A DNA stretch of 22,332 nt from CAYMSA01 sp964392965 (GTDB lineage Bacteria; Actinomycetota; Coriobacteriia; Anaerosomatales; Anaerosomataceae). Where the stretch lies: assembly GCA_964392965.1 (NCBI GenBank), contig CAYMSA010000025.1, forward strand, positions 1 to 22,332, written 5' to 3'. Positions within the stretch are counted from its first letter, which is position 1, and each line of letters opens with the position of its first letter. This document shows, piece after piece, positions 1 to 7,247 of the stretch. Both the position numbers and the translations under genes were made by a program. Under the pieces are notes generated by a model. That model worked only from the letters and a program-made list of their open reading frames with translations, did no database searches and was not told the origin of the DNA.

Positions 1-267
1 GGGGATGGTGCGAATAGCCCCTTTGAGCGCGAGCGCAACGTCCTCGGCGGTGTCGGGGTCCTCGGCCCACGCGACGAACTGGTAGCGCGGCCAAGACATC
101 GTGCAACCCGTCTGCGTCTCGGCGTGAGGGTGGTCGACGCGGAAGTAGGTCACGCAAGGGAAGCCCGACTTGGGCGGTCGATTCGCTGGGTAGACGCGTT
201 CCTCGACGTAGGCGGCGAGGGAGGCGTGGTCGGTGAGGGCGGTGAAGATGTCGTCGAGGACGGTCAC
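1..267 (-). CDS. Tail terminator/tail completion protein, DUF3168-like (3' end cut by window edge)
   Basis: This frame is open from a GTG at 267 to the window edge (89 codons), so the C-terminus is missing. The protein begins VTVLDDIFTALTDHASLAAY and continues with a YPANRPPKSGFPCVTYF stretch and a later SWPRYQFVAWAED stretch. A short helical start, then a 'P..FPCVTY' strand and an 'RYQF..WA.D' strand, is the usual pattern of DUF3168/HK97-gp11-type tail terminators, which cap the tail tube and join it to the head. The GTG overlaps the TGA of the upstream gp10-like gene (GTGA), which shows translational coupling and fixes the start. Its place at the end of the connector series agrees with this role. 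The family call rests on pattern and gene order, not on a search. Confidence 0.75.
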   Translation of the reverse strand, partial: MTVLDDIFTALTDHASLAAYVEERVYPANRPPKSGFPCVTYFRVDHPHAETQTGCTMSWPRYQFVAWAEDPDTAEDVALALKGAIRTIP

Positions 268-677
268 GTCGCGCTCCCCTTCATACTGTCGAGTCGCCGC
301 TGCAACGATGCGCCCACGACGGCGCGAGCTTTGTCGATATTCTCGTCAAACGCTGGCCTGAGCCATGGGCGCGCTCCCATGTAGACGGTTCCAAACTCGT
401 GGTAGGTGCCGTACTCGATTGGCGTGCCGATGTCGACGCTGACGTTCTTGCCCTCGTACAACGGACGCCACGACTGCACCGAGTTCATCAGGGTGCCCGT
501 GTCGATGATGTCTTTGTCTCGAATGTTCTGGATGGCCGCGCCGACGATGACCTGAGCGCCAAGCTCCAAGCCCTCGCCCATCGCCTTGAGCGAGTCGCCC
601 CCTGCGCGGTCAAGTTTGCGACGCAATTCCTTCTCGCCCACGACCTCGACGCGGACGGCGGTGCCTGCGGCAACCAT
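264..677 (-). CDS. HK97 gp10-like neck/tail-completion protein
   Basis: A 137-residue protein. An N-terminal helix (about residues 15-60) is followed by the family's typical DTGTLMNSV segment (about 69-77), a strand region with GTPIEYGTYHEFGT (about 93-106), and the closing ARPWLRPAFDEN segment (about 112-123). 'TGxLxxSI ... YAxxxEFGT ... RPFLRPA' is the hallmark of HK97-gp10-like proteins, which act at the head-tail junction. The ATG at 677 overlaps the stop of the head-closure gene (ATGA). It lies in the canonical order between head closure and tail terminator, and the length is normal for the family. I see no defect. Confidence 0.9.
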   Translation of the reverse strand: MVAAGTAVRVEVVGEKELRRKLDRAGGDSLKAMGEGLELGAQVIVGAAIQNIRDKDIIDTGTLMNSVQSWRPLYEGKNVSVDIGTPIEYGTYHEFGTVYMGARPWLRPAFDENIDKARAVVGASLQRRLDSMKGSAT

Positions 678-1063
678 CAGGCTTCCACCTTGTTGAGCGG
701 CACGACGATGCCCGAGGGACCGCGCGCAGGTTCACCCGCCACATCCCACTCCTCTTCGGGGCTGAGTGCGACGCCGAAGCGGTGGGTCAGTTTCACGCGG
801 TCGGTGGCGGTCACGGCGGTGCCGAGCGGGAGGCGCAGGGCGGCGTCGCTGAAGACGGGCGAGCCGTCAGGACGCTCGGCGACCTTGCTGCCCTTGGCCG
901 AGAACCCGCAGGCGAGCGAACCGCTGTAGGTGAAGGTCGCGCTGACATGGCCCGAGGTCGACTGAGATTCTGTCTTAGTGCCAAGCTGACAGGTGTCCAT
1001 CATGTGGTCGGACTGCGCGGCCTGCATCCTTGCCAACTCGTCCGAGGTGAACGCTTTGCTCAT
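677..1063 (-). CDS. Head closure / head-tail joining protein
   Basis: A 128-residue protein in the slot between connector and gp10-like protein, where siphoviruses encode the head-closure (stopper) ring. Visible features are an N-terminal helix (MSKAFTSDELARMQAAQSD), then a beta-rich body with a CQLGTKTESQS strand, 'AERPDGSPVFSDAALRLPLG' and 'VKLTHRFG'. This matches the small beta-barrel of Phage_H_T_join-like proteins. The ATG at 1063 has a GAGGAGG ribosome site just upstream (minus strand). About 190 nt of non-coding DNA with a repeat precede it, so this gene may begin a separate transcription or processing unit. The family is inferred mainly from position and fold pattern. Confidence 0.72.
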   Translation of the reverse strand: MSKAFTSDELARMQAAQSDHMMDTCQLGTKTESQSTSGHVSATFTYSGSLACGFSAKGSKVAERPDGSPVFSDAALRLPLGTAVTATDRVKLTHRFGVALSPEEEWDVAGEPARGPSGIVVPLNKVEA

Positions 1064-1084
1064 CCGCGCGCCTCCTCGTCAAAT

Positions 1085-1117
1085 CGCGCCACCGCGCGGT
1101 GGAACGACGGTGGCGCG
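1085..1117. repeat. Intergenic palindrome with CGCCACCG/CGGTGGCG boxes
   Basis: Positions 1089-1102 form a perfect 14-bp palindrome, CCACCGCGCGGTGG. A second CGGTGGCGCG follows at 1108-1117 and is complementary to CGCGCCACCG at 1085-1094, so two alternative hairpins are possible. It sits between the connector and head-closure genes, just upstream of the ribosome site at about 1070. The same GCCACCG box recurs in the four-copy intergenic element elsewhere in the window. There is no U-tract, so a simple intrinsic terminator is unlikely. Confidence 0.6.
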
Positions 1118-1132
1118 CTGGGCGTGCGTCAA

Positions 1133-1250
1133 CGTGTGTCCATATTGCGCGTGTCGTGGCCGTCGACCACCGTCGAAACCGTGCGCCGCCTTCCGAGACA
1201 ACGGACGCGAACACGGGTTCGCTTTCATGGAACCGATACAGCGTGCATAG
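1133..1250 (-). repeat. 118-bp intergenic repeat, copy A
   Basis: This segment aligns without gaps over 118 bp with 13326-13443; I count 24 mismatches (about 80% identity). Invariant blocks read on the minus strand are CTATGCACGCTG at the start, GTTCGCGTCCGTTG in the middle, GTGGTCGACGGCCAC, and CGCAATATGGACACACG at the end. It starts 6 nt after the connector gene's stop codon. Mismatches are spread over all three codon positions, so I treat it as a non-coding element. It could be a promoter, operator or structured RNA; the sequence does not decide. Confidence 0.75.
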
Positions 1251-1256
1251 GTCATC

Positions 1257-1676
1257 TCAGGACCCCGAGCCGATGTCCTCGGTCGACGTGCCCTCGTCGT
1301 CTTCCTCGTCGACGCGCAGCACGTAGGGACGACTCGACTGGAGCGCGACGCTCGTGATGGCGCGACGCGAGCGGTAGCGGCTCGACAGCCGAGACCAGTG
1401 CTCGAACTCCTGCGAGCGGGTGTAGCTCCCCCCGTCCGCGCTGAAGTCGAAGTTGCCCGAGAGGGCAGCGGCTTTCTCCTCGCAGATGTCCGACGCGGCG
1501 AGGTACGTGTCGTAGGTCGGCGTCCAGAGGTTGTCGTCAGGCTCGTAGCCGTCCTCGTCCATGAGCGGGTGCCGTTCGATGTACTCGGCCACCACCTCGT
1601 CGGTGTAGGTCGTGTCTCCCGCCTCGATGGAGCAGAGCCGCTTGACGCGGGCGACCTGTTCATCCGATGCGCTCAT
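1257..1676 (-). CDS. Head-tail connector (adaptor) protein
   Basis: A 139-residue protein. It is rich in short helices: 'SASDEQVARVKRLCSIEAGD' (1-21), an acidic 'DEVVAEYIERHPLMDEDG' segment, a long helix around 'TYDTYLAASDICEEKAAALSG', then 'DFSADGGSYTRSQEFEHWSRL' (split here only for description). The pattern 'AAxxxxxxAAxxxxxxDFSxDGxsxxrSQ' is characteristic of actinophage head-tail adaptors that dock under the portal. The ATG at 1676 has an ideal GAGGAGGTGAGGC leader and lies 3 nt after the methyltransferase stop. The C-terminal tail is acidic and probably flexible. Position downstream of the capsid gene supports the call, although here two modification genes intervene. Confidence 0.78.
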   Translation of the reverse strand: MSASDEQVARVKRLCSIEAGDTTYTDEVVAEYIERHPLMDEDGYEPDDNLWTPTYDTYLAASDICEEKAAALSGNFDFSADGGSYTRSQEFEHWSRLSSRYRSRRAITSVALQSSRPYVLRVDEEDDEGTSTEDIGSGS

Positions 1677-1679
1677 GCC

Positions 1680-1907
1680 TCACCTCCTCGCTCGACGCGC
1701 CGACCAGAGGCGACCGTCGACGCGCGCCTCTTCCCACAGCCCGCTCGGCAGAATCACCTCGTCGATGAGTCGCTTCACGCCGTACTTCGGGCTGTAGTCG
1801 TGCATCGCCAGCCAACCGCCGACAGGGACGAACCCGTGCCACGCGTCGTAGTCGCGCTTCGCGTACTTGTACCTGTGGTCGGCGTCGATGAACAGGAGGC
1901 CGATGGG
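1680..1907 (-). CDS. SAM-dependent methyltransferase, C-terminal part (5' part lost in assembly gap)
   Basis: The frame runs out of the N gap and codes 75 residues ending just before the connector gene. It starts PIGLLFIDADHRYKYAKRDY and then has the turn VPVGGWLAMHDY. The 'LLFIDADHrYxxxxxDyxxw...GGwlamHDY' pattern is the second half of a Rossmann class I methyltransferase of the Methyltransf_24 type, often an O-methyltransferase acting on sugars. The SAM-binding N-terminus must lie in or beyond the gap. True gap length is unknown, so this could be a separate gene or the C-terminal domain of one protein with the glycosyltransferase before the gap. A sugar or glycan substrate is inferred from that neighbour only. 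Confidence 0.75.
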   Translation of the reverse strand, partial: PIGLLFIDADHRYKYAKRDYDAWHGFVPVGGWLAMHDYSPKYGVKRLIDEVILPSGLWEEARVDGRLWSARRARR

Positions 1908-2007
1908 NNNNNNNNNNNNNNNNNNNNNNNNNNNNNNNNNNNNNNNNNNNNNNNNNNNNNNNNNNNNNNNNNNNNNNNNNNNNNNNNNNNNNNNNNNNNN
2001 NNNNNNN
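1908..2007. other. Assembly gap (100 N)
   Basis: Exactly 100 N, a standard scaffolding placeholder. It hides the end of the glycosyltransferase gene and the start of the methyltransferase gene. The real distance is unknown. Confidence 0.99.
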
Positions 2008-3033
2008 CGCATCGGTCGCCGCGCGTCGCCTGTCCTTGTACTCGGGCGGGTCTTCCCACGCCTCCCACACGGCGTCGACCAACTGCGACGGCTCCTCGAC
2101 TTGAGGGCCGATGTCGCTGTACAGCCAAAACCGCAGGCCGTAGTCGACCGTGCGCCTGAACCACGGCGCGTTGAGGACGACAACGGGGCGGTCGAGGGAA
2201 GCGAACTCGTAGAGAGTGCTGGAGGCGTCGTTCACGTAGACGTCGGCACGCTTCAGCACGTCGTCGAACTCGGGCACCCACTCGATGCCTGCGCGCTCGT
2301 AGACCTTGACGAGTTCGTGGGCAATCTTTGGGTGACCGTGGCCGAGGACGGTGAACTCCTCGGTGAGCAGGTTGAGGTCGTCCTTGTAGTGGTCGAGGGC
2401 GGTGCCCGCCTCGGGGCAGACGCGTTCGCCGCGCCAATGGAAGCTGATGGCGACGACGGGTTTCTTGCGTCGCGTCTTCCTCTTGGGCTTCGCCCACCAC
2501 TCGTCGAGCTTCGGGGTCGAGATGACGAGCTGCGGCGCTGTCGGGTACGTCGCGCGCGTCTTCACCGCCGTGAGTTCGTTCGGCGCGAGGAACAGGCCGA
2601 CGCGCCCGCGCCAGCCCCTCCCGCCCGCGTAACCCGGTACGTGTTCGGGAAACGACAGGCCGCAGCCGTGTTCCATGAGGATGAGCGGGCGGCGGCGGCG
2701 ACTCCCGACCACGAGGTCGCTGTAGGCGGAACAGGCGAGCGGCCCCGAGCCGAGTGGAACGCGAGCGCACGGCGAGGGGTCGATGCCCCACCGAAGTGCG
2801 CGCTCACACATCTCGTCGAGCGACGGGGCCGACTTCACCTTCGGGTCGGTGCGTACCCAGAACCTGCCTCGCCAGTCGTCGGGCAGGGCGAGGTAAATGG
2901 GCGCGAGGTGGTCGAGGAAATGAGTGCGCCACGCCGTGAAGTCAATGGGGAAACCCCACTGGTAGCCCTGACCCGCAGGGCGATACATCGACTGACGGTC
3001 AACGACCGTCGTCGTCCTCACGGCGCGGCGCAC
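2008..3033 (-). CDS. GT-B glycosyl/glycerophosphotransferase-like protein (3' end in assembly gap)
   Basis: About 342 residues are visible. The C-terminal half has 'KPVVAISFHWRGERVCPEAG', 'FTVLGHGHPKIAHEL', 'VPEFDDVLKRADVYVNDASS', 'TLYEFASLDRPVVVLNAP' and 'EEPSQLVDAVWEAWEDP'. This is the donor-binding half of a GT-B transferase, closest in pattern to CDP-glycerol glycerophosphotransferase/TagB-like enzymes ('aDv.vsD.SS..yEfa.l.rPvvvln'). The first half has 'LILMEHGCGLSFPEHVPGY', an acceptor-side loop common in the same group. I chose GTG 3033, 15 nt after the capsid stop; ATG 2988 is the alternative. It follows the capsid gene directly, so it should be expressed late with the head genes. Target (capsid, tail or host wall) is unknown. 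Confidence 0.75.
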
Positions 3034-3047
3034 CGTTATGCCTCGAC

Positions 3048-3878
3048 TCAGGAACCGCTGCCAGCGGCAGGCGTGAGGACGCCCAGCGGGTAGCGATTCG
3101 CAGCGGTCGGCTGCATCCGGTTGATGGGGTTCGGGCACTGCCAGCCGAGACGCATCACGCACCGCAGGGCGACCATGTCCTGCTGCGCGAGGTTGTAGAC
3201 GATGGCCCCGGTGTCGGGGTCCTGAATGACGGCCTCGGTGAGGATGGTGTACGTCATCTCCTGACGCATCGAGTACACCAGCTTGTCCCACTGACCCGCG
3301 ACCATGAGGGCGGCGGTGTCGTCGAGCGCACCCGTGCGGATGAAGTCGAGCGGCACGCCGTCGACCGTGTAGACCGTCTGGCCCTGCACGCCCTCGCGCT
3401 TGAAGATGGGCTGCCCGTTTTCGTCGCGCAGGCCGCGAAGCTCGGCCTGCATCGAGGGCACCGCCACCGCGCCGTCGACCACGTACCCGTCATCCTCGAC
3501 GGTCGACCACACGCCACCGGGGGCGAGCAGGTCGTCGTAGATGTCGTCGCCCGTGCCGAGCGCGACGACGTTCCCGGCAGCGGTCGCGGCGGTGAGGATG
3601 TCGTCCGGCCACGCGGCGGGCGCGTTCGTGCCGTGGAAGATGGCGGCGTCGAGGGTGACGCCGAANNNNNNNNNNNNNNNNNNNNNNNNNNNNNNNNNNN
3701 NNNNNNNNNNNNNNNNNNNNNNNNNNNNNNNNNNNNNNNNNNNNNNNNNNNNNNNNNNNNNNNNNCGCTTCATGCGCGTCAGCGCCTTCGAGCCGCCCTC
3801 GTCGAGCGACTTCTGGATTTCGCGCACGTAGTCCTCGGGGACGAGGGCTGCGGCCCCTGATGCTGTGATGAAAGCCAT
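3048..3878 (-). CDS. HK97-fold major capsid protein (interrupted by an assembly gap)
   Basis: The ATG at 3878 has an AGGAAGGAG site. The N-terminus MAFITASGAAALVPEDYVRE, followed by a helix ending near 'ALTRMK', is a typical start of Phage_capsid-type proteins (N-arm, then 'lvp.dy...i'). After the gap come 'FGVTLDAAIFHGTN', 'VDGAVAVPSMQAELRGLRDENG', 'YTVDGVPLDFIRTGALDD', 'AALMVAGQWDKLVYSMRQEM' and 'IVYNLAQQDMVALRCVMRLGW', matching the P-domain and A-domain order of HK97 capsids. Counting the N block gives 276 residues, short for this family, so the gap (3666-3765) probably hides more than 100 nt. It follows the scaffold gene with 26 nt spacing. The sequence ends with a Gly/Ser tail. Confidence 0.9.
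   Translation of the reverse strand: MAFITASGAAALVPEDYVREIQKSLDEGGSKALTRMKXXXXXXXXXXXXXXXXXXXXXXXXXXXXXXXXXXFGVTLDAAIFHGTNAPAAWPDDILTAATAAGNVVALGTGDDIYDDLLAPGGVWSTVEDDGYVVDGAVAVPSMQAELRGLRDENGQPIFKREGVQGQTVYTVDGVPLDFIRTGALDDTAALMVAGQWDKLVYSMRQEMTYTILTEAVIQDPDTGAIVYNLAQQDMVALRCVMRLGWQCPNPINRMQPTAANRYPLGVLTPAAGSGS
3666..3765. other. Assembly gap (100 N) inside the capsid gene
   Basis: Exactly 100 N. It removes the segment between the N-arm and the middle of the capsid protein. The reading frame across the placeholder happens to stay open but has no meaning, since the true length is unknown. Confidence 0.99.
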
Positions 3879-3904
3879 GGCGTTGCTGCTCCTTCCTCGG
3901 CAGG

Positions 3905-4489
3905 CTAGGCTTTGACGCCCGCCGCCTCACGGATGAGGTCGTTCATCGTCTTGGTCGACGGGGCTTTCTGACCCGCCCCGCGACCGGCGTTCGTCGTTCC
4001 CGGCGTCAGCTTCTGGCCGAACAGTTCAGGCACCTTCGCCTTCACGGCTTCGATGTTCGGCCTGCCTGACGCGTCGAACGCGCCTTCCCCCACAGCGATG
4101 TGGTACGCGGCGTCGACGTTCGAGCACCCAGCCGCCACCGCCAGTGAGTAGAAGTCCGCACGCCTGACCGCAGCGTCACGCTCGTCGGCGATTGCTTCCA
4201 ACTGTTTCTTGAGGTCGTCGCTCGGCATGTTCTTCGCCGCTTCACGCAACTGGGCACCGAGCGTCTTGTTGTTCTCGCGCTCGCGCTGGAGCGCGGTCAT
4301 CAACTTCTGGACCTTCGCCTCGACCAGAGACGCGACGACGCCATCGGTGTCGTGCTCCTCGAGCCACGCCTCGATGCTCTCGGGTGCGCCCTGCGCGTCG
4401 TTCGCGCCATCGTCGCCCTGCGCGCCGTCGCCGCCCTCGGGCGGCGTCCCCTGCGCGTTGTTCGCATCGTCGTTGGCGCTCTTTGCCAT
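3905..4489 (-). CDS. Scaffolding protein
   Basis: A 194-residue protein. The N-terminus is low-complexity and acidic (Asn/Gly/Asp/Gln-rich, residues 1-40), followed by a long charged helix with 'SLVEAKVQKLMTALQREREN', 'LGAQLREAAKNMPSDDLKKQ' and 'LEAIADERDAAVRRADF' (about 50-120), and a C-terminus ending 'TMNDLIREAAGVKA'. An acidic disordered start, a coiled coil and a short basic-helical tail is the architecture of siphovirus scaffolds, which template procapsid assembly. The ATG at 4489 is chosen because AGGAGG lies 7 nt upstream; the frame stays open beyond it but overlaps the minor head gene. It sits immediately before the capsid gene, as expected. Confidence 0.85.
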   Translation of the reverse strand: MAKSANDDANNAQGTPPEGGDGAQGDDGANDAQGAPESIEAWLEEHDTDGVVASLVEAKVQKLMTALQRERENNKTLGAQLREAAKNMPSDDLKKQLEAIADERDAAVRRADFYSLAVAAGCSNVDAAYHIAVGEGAFDASGRPNIEAVKAKVPELFGQKLTPGTTNAGRGAGQKAPSTKTMNDLIREAAGVKA

Positions 4490-4503
4490 CACGGCCTCCT
4501 GAG

Positions 4504-5523
4504 TCACGCCACCTTCGCGGCGGCTTGGGCGATTGCGCGAAGGTCTGACACGCTCGCTGGGCCTATCGCCCCGCCCCATGTGTCGTTCCACGTCCTCGCG
4601 CTGAGGTCAGACCAACCGACCTGTCCCGTCGAATAGAGTTCATACCTTCCCGGCCCCATCATGGCAAGCTGCTGCGTGTCACTCAGGCTCCCGAACCAGT
4701 CTTCGCTGCTCTGCCACGCGGGCGTCTCGACTCCGGGGACGATGGGCACCGCCGTACAGCGGCAGTTCGGGTGCGCGTCGAACCCGTCAGGCGACGAGTA
4801 CACTTCGCCGTCCTCGACGAGGCAACCGATGCAAGTGAGGTCGTCGTGAGTAGCGATGCGCTTGTACTCAAGGATGCCGAGTTGCGTGAAACGCTGAAGC
4901 TGCGGCTCGCGGTACGCGCGCAACGTCTCGGTGCGAGCGATAGTCAGGGCGCGGTCGAGGTTGATGCCCAACGCGTTCGCGGCGTTCTCGGCAACGGCGC
5001 GCGGCGATTGCCCGAGGGCGATGCCCTGCAAGAGGCGATTGGCGACTTCATCGGCGGTATCACCGTATGCCCTGAGGAGTAACTTCCCGAGGGGAGCGTC
5101 GGCGGTCAACTGCGCCACCATCTGTTCGATGTTCGCCTTCGGGAGCTTGTCGAACGACGCGCGCAGGCCCGACGCCTTCGCGAGCGCGTCGGCGTGCTTG
5201 ACGCCCATGCCCGCCATGTCCTGTCGCGTCGCCTCGACCTTCGCCTTGGCCCACGCGTTGTACGCCTTCATCTCCTGCGCCATCTGGGCCTGCAACTCGG
5301 CGTAGCGGTTCATGCGGTAGAGCGCGCCCTTGGTGGGGATGATGCCGAGTTCCTTCTCGTGGGCGAGGCGCGCGGCGAGGGCTTCGATGTTCCCCTCAAG
5401 CGCCTTGACGACCGACCTGTAGCGCGTCGCCATCGCCGCGACGTTCGTTGACTCGCGACGCGCGAGGTCGGCCTTGAACTCGCGGGCCATGGCGATGACG
5501 CGGGCGACTTCAGCCACGGTCAC
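4504..5523 (-). CDS. MuF / SPP1 gp7-like minor head protein
   Basis: A 339-residue protein with GTG start at 5523 overlapping the previous stop (GTGA). The N-terminal 150 residues are helical and charged. The MuF domain follows: 'ALGINLDRALTIARTETLRA', 'YREPQLQRFTQLGI', then 'YKRIATHDDLTCIGCLVEDG' and the closing 'AHPNCRCTAVPIVPG' (about 265-280). The CxxC pair and the HPNCRC motif are the family signature. Such proteins are injected or sit near the portal during procapsid assembly. Portal - small protein - MuF - scaffold - capsid is the usual gene order. Confidence 0.9.
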   Translation of the reverse strand: MTVAEVARVIAMAREFKADLARRESTNVAAMATRYRSVVKALEGNIEALAARLAHEKELGIIPTKGALYRMNRYAELQAQMAQEMKAYNAWAKAKVEATRQDMAGMGVKHADALAKASGLRASFDKLPKANIEQMVAQLTADAPLGKLLLRAYGDTADEVANRLLQGIALGQSPRAVAENAANALGINLDRALTIARTETLRAYREPQLQRFTQLGILEYKRIATHDDLTCIGCLVEDGEVYSSPDGFDAHPNCRCTAVPIVPGVETPAWQSSEDWFGSLSDTQQLAMMGPGRYELYSTGQVGWSDLSARTWNDTWGGAIGPASVSDLRAIAQAAAKVA

Positions 5524-5708
5524 ACCTCGAGGTCGGGCTTCTTGCCCTCAGACTTCTGTGAACGGGAGATGGCGACGGCCTGTGCCATCGCGCGTTTCTT
5601 GGCGATTGCCTCTGACGATGCGACGCCGGGGGTGTAGACGTAACACGTCCCCGCCTCACCCCACCGCCAGCCCGGCTTACCCTCCTGCTGGCACCGTTGG
5701 AGCGGCAA
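5520..5708 (-). CDS. Small conserved head-region protein, TTG start
   Basis: A 62-residue protein starting MPLQRCQQEGKPGWRWGEAG and continuing 'TCYVYTPGVASSEAIAKKRA'. The N-terminal RCQ.GKPGWRWGE.G.CY.Y sequence recurs in small phage proteins or domains near portal and MuF genes, and looks like a compact beta unit followed by a basic helix. It has two cysteines. The TTG at 5708 is supported by an AGGAGGAAGGCG leader directly upstream, and the gene overlaps the end of the portal gene by 32 nt. It ends in a GTGA overlap with the MuF gene. No function is known to me; coupling to portal and MuF suggests a role in head assembly. Confidence 0.75.
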   Translation of the reverse strand: MPLQRCQQEGKPGWRWGEAGTCYVYTPGVASSEAIAKKRAMAQAVAISRSQKSEGKKPDLEV

Positions 5709-7071
5709 CGCCTTCCTCCTCGGGCATCGTGCCGTTCCCGCCGCCGTTGAAGTCGCGCATCGCGCGCACCATCGCCTCGCCCATGCTCAGCGATTGCTTC
5801 GCCTGCGCCTCGGCGGCAGCCTCGTTCATGTCCTTCACTTCGTCGGGCGTCCAGCCCTCACGATGCTCAAGCCAGAACTCCAGCGGGATACCTGCGGCGA
5901 TGGCGAGTTGCCGCGCCTGACCCTCGGCAATCGGTTGCACGGTGCGCGCGTCGTCCCACGTCACCTTGACCGAGGCGCGGTCGGTCGTGTAGCCGCCGCG
6001 CGCGAGCAGGAACGTCGCGACCTCGACCCACACGGGGTCGAGTCGTCGCTGATAGCTCGTCGCCTTCTTGACCAACCCCGACTCGGCAACGAGCAACGCT
6101 TCGCCCGAAGGGTCGCCGCCCGTCGCGAGCAGATAGTGCTTCGGGGTCCGTGTGACGACAGCCACCTTGTTCGCCACGAAGTCCATCGCCGCGGTGAAGT
6201 TCGCGAGTTCCGTGGCGTCGAACTGGCCCACCGTAGTCGGCTGTTCTCCCGGTTCACCAGCAGGAATCTCCCATATCTCGTTGGGCGCGTTCTTGAGTGT
6301 CGCGGTGTCGGCGTTGCTGATGACGTATCGTTGTTTGAAGGCCCCGAACTCGCTCGCCATCATCATGTCGGCAAAGAGCTTGTTGAACGCGTCCTGAAGG
6401 TCGATGACGTTCTGCAGTTCGCCCTTGCCGCTGCGCCTGTCCCGCCTGAAATGGAAGACGGGGATGACGGGCGCGAAGGGGTTGGTGCGTTCGCCGTCCT
6501 CGGTCAACTCGAAGGCATTGGCCGACTGCACGTTGTCGGCCTTCCGCTTGCTCACGTAGTCCTCGATGCGGTCGGGGTAGTACAGCGTGAGGTAGCGGCG
6601 TTCGTCGTACTCGTCGACCCACCACTTTGCGGCGAAGAGCTTACGCTTGGGGTTGGACGAGTCGTAGAAGACGTGGCATATCTCGGGCGGGTTCGAGAAC
6701 AGGACCGTCGTCCCGTCGTCGTCAACGTCAGCGACGAGGAATCCCTCGCCTGTGACGCCGACCGCCTTGTGTACCTCTTCGGCCTCCACGTCCATCTCGG
6801 CTGCGTCCCACGCCGACGCGAGCGCGTTCGCCAGCCCCTCGTCCTCGTGGGACAGACCCGACAGGTCGAGGCGGTCGGTGAGGGAGTCGACGACGACAGA
6901 GCACCAGTTCGCGGTGAAATGCTCGACGAGCTTGCGGAACTTCGTCTTGAGGTTGGGGTTGGCGTACCGGAGGGGTTGTTCGCCGTCGTAGTACGCCCAC
7001 AGCGTCTGATACGGCGTCGCCTTCTTGTTGAGGGCGTTGTACGCGCGCTGAAGGTCGGTCAGGGTCGCCAT
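5677..7071 (-). CDS. Portal protein, SPP1 gp6-like
   Basis: A 464-residue protein, normal length for SPP1-gp6-like portals, the dodecameric ring through which DNA enters the head. It begins MATLTDLQRAYNALNKKATP, followed by 'YQTLWAYYDGEQPLRYANPN', 'VEHFTANWCSVVVDSLTDRL' (about 50-70), 'FAPVIPVFHFRRDRRSGKGE', 'LQNVIDLQDAFNKLFADMMM', 'LATGGDPSGEALLVAESGLV' and a C-terminal helix with 'WTPDEVKDMNEAAAEAQAKQ'. The 'yy.G.q.l.ya' start and the 'PSGEAL..aE..L' segment are typical. The ATG at 7071 has no Shine-Dalgarno sequence, unlike its neighbours, and a promoter-like pair ends about 10 nt upstream, so a leaderless transcript is possible. It is the first gene of the head operon. Confidence 0.92.
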   Translation of the reverse strand: MATLTDLQRAYNALNKKATPYQTLWAYYDGEQPLRYANPNLKTKFRKLVEHFTANWCSVVVDSLTDRLDLSGLSHEDEGLANALASAWDAAEMDVEAEEVHKAVGVTGEGFLVADVDDDGTTVLFSNPPEICHVFYDSSNPKRKLFAAKWWVDEYDERRYLTLYYPDRIEDYVSKRKADNVQSANAFELTEDGERTNPFAPVIPVFHFRRDRRSGKGELQNVIDLQDAFNKLFADMMMASEFGAFKQRYVISNADTATLKNAPNEIWEIPAGEPGEQPTTVGQFDATELANFTAAMDFVANKVAVVTRTPKHYLLATGGDPSGEALLVAESGLVKKATSYQRRLDPVWVEVATFLLARGGYTTDRASVKVTWDDARTVQPIAEGQARQLAIAAGIPLEFWLEHREGWTPDEVKDMNEAAAEAQAKQSLSMGEAMVRAMRDFNGGGNGTMPEEEGVAAPTVPAGG

Positions 7072-7081
7072 CGCGCACAGT

Positions 7082-7108
7082 CTGCTACTGCGACGCGTCG
7101 CGCGTCAA
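7082..7108 (-). promoter_or_regulatory. Putative promoter of the head operon
   Basis: On the minus strand TTGACG (7108-7103) and TAGCAG (7087-7082) are 15 nt apart. The -10 lies in the context GCAGTAGCA, shared with the candidate promoter at 14307-14336. Transcription would start within a few bases of the portal ATG at 7071. The spacing is short, so the call is moderate. Confidence 0.42.
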
Positions 7109-7114
7109 GTGGAC

Positions 7115-7170
7115 GCGCGTTAGAACGCACGGTGGCGAACGGCCATACGTGAACGAATGTAGTACGTCGC
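7115..7170 (-). repeat. Bipartite intergenic repeat, copy 1 of 4
   Basis: Read on the minus strand it has GCGACGTACTACATTCGT, a 16-nt spacer, then GCCACCGTGCGTTCTAACGC. The other copies are at 8110-8164 and 16093-16147 (opposite orientation) and 19549-19595 (same orientation); the spacer is 16 nt in all four. This copy lies between the terminator after the zinc-ribbon gene and the portal promoter. Confidence 0.8.
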
Positions 7171-7247
7171 GCTGAAGGGTCTAGCGCGTGGAACGCGATG
7201 GTGGGCGTGTTTCCGCGTGCCTACGCACGGTCGCGCATCAGGGCAAA

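Noticed and set aside
975..1214. A possible small protein encoded by both copies of the 118-bp repeat (shared WSTATT-AIWTH string)
   Set aside because: The peptide similarity follows from the DNA similarity. Mismatches show no third-position preference, the frames have no ribosome site and run into neighbouring genes in different ways.
2008..3291. One 543-codon protein across the gap at 1908-2007
   Set aside because: The continuous frame exists only because 100 N happens to be read through. On the far side the coding frame is the methyltransferase in another register, and the part before 3033 overlaps the capsid gene.
4490..4591. Longer scaffold protein starting at 4591
   Set aside because: The extra residues are basic and unlike the acidic scaffold start, they overlap the minor head gene, and the ATG at 4489 has the AGGAGG site.
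5794..7152. Long plus-strand open frame opposite the portal gene (452 codons)
   Set aside because: It mirrors the portal gene, has Val/Leu/Arg-rich low-information sequence and no ribosome site. Long antisense frames are expected in GC-rich DNA with strong codon bias.
7072..7247. tRNA gene in the larger intergenic regions
   Set aside because: I looked for a cloverleaf with a GTTCGA-type T-arm in 7072-7305, 1064-1256, 8000-8170 and 13250-13443 and saw only simple palindromes.
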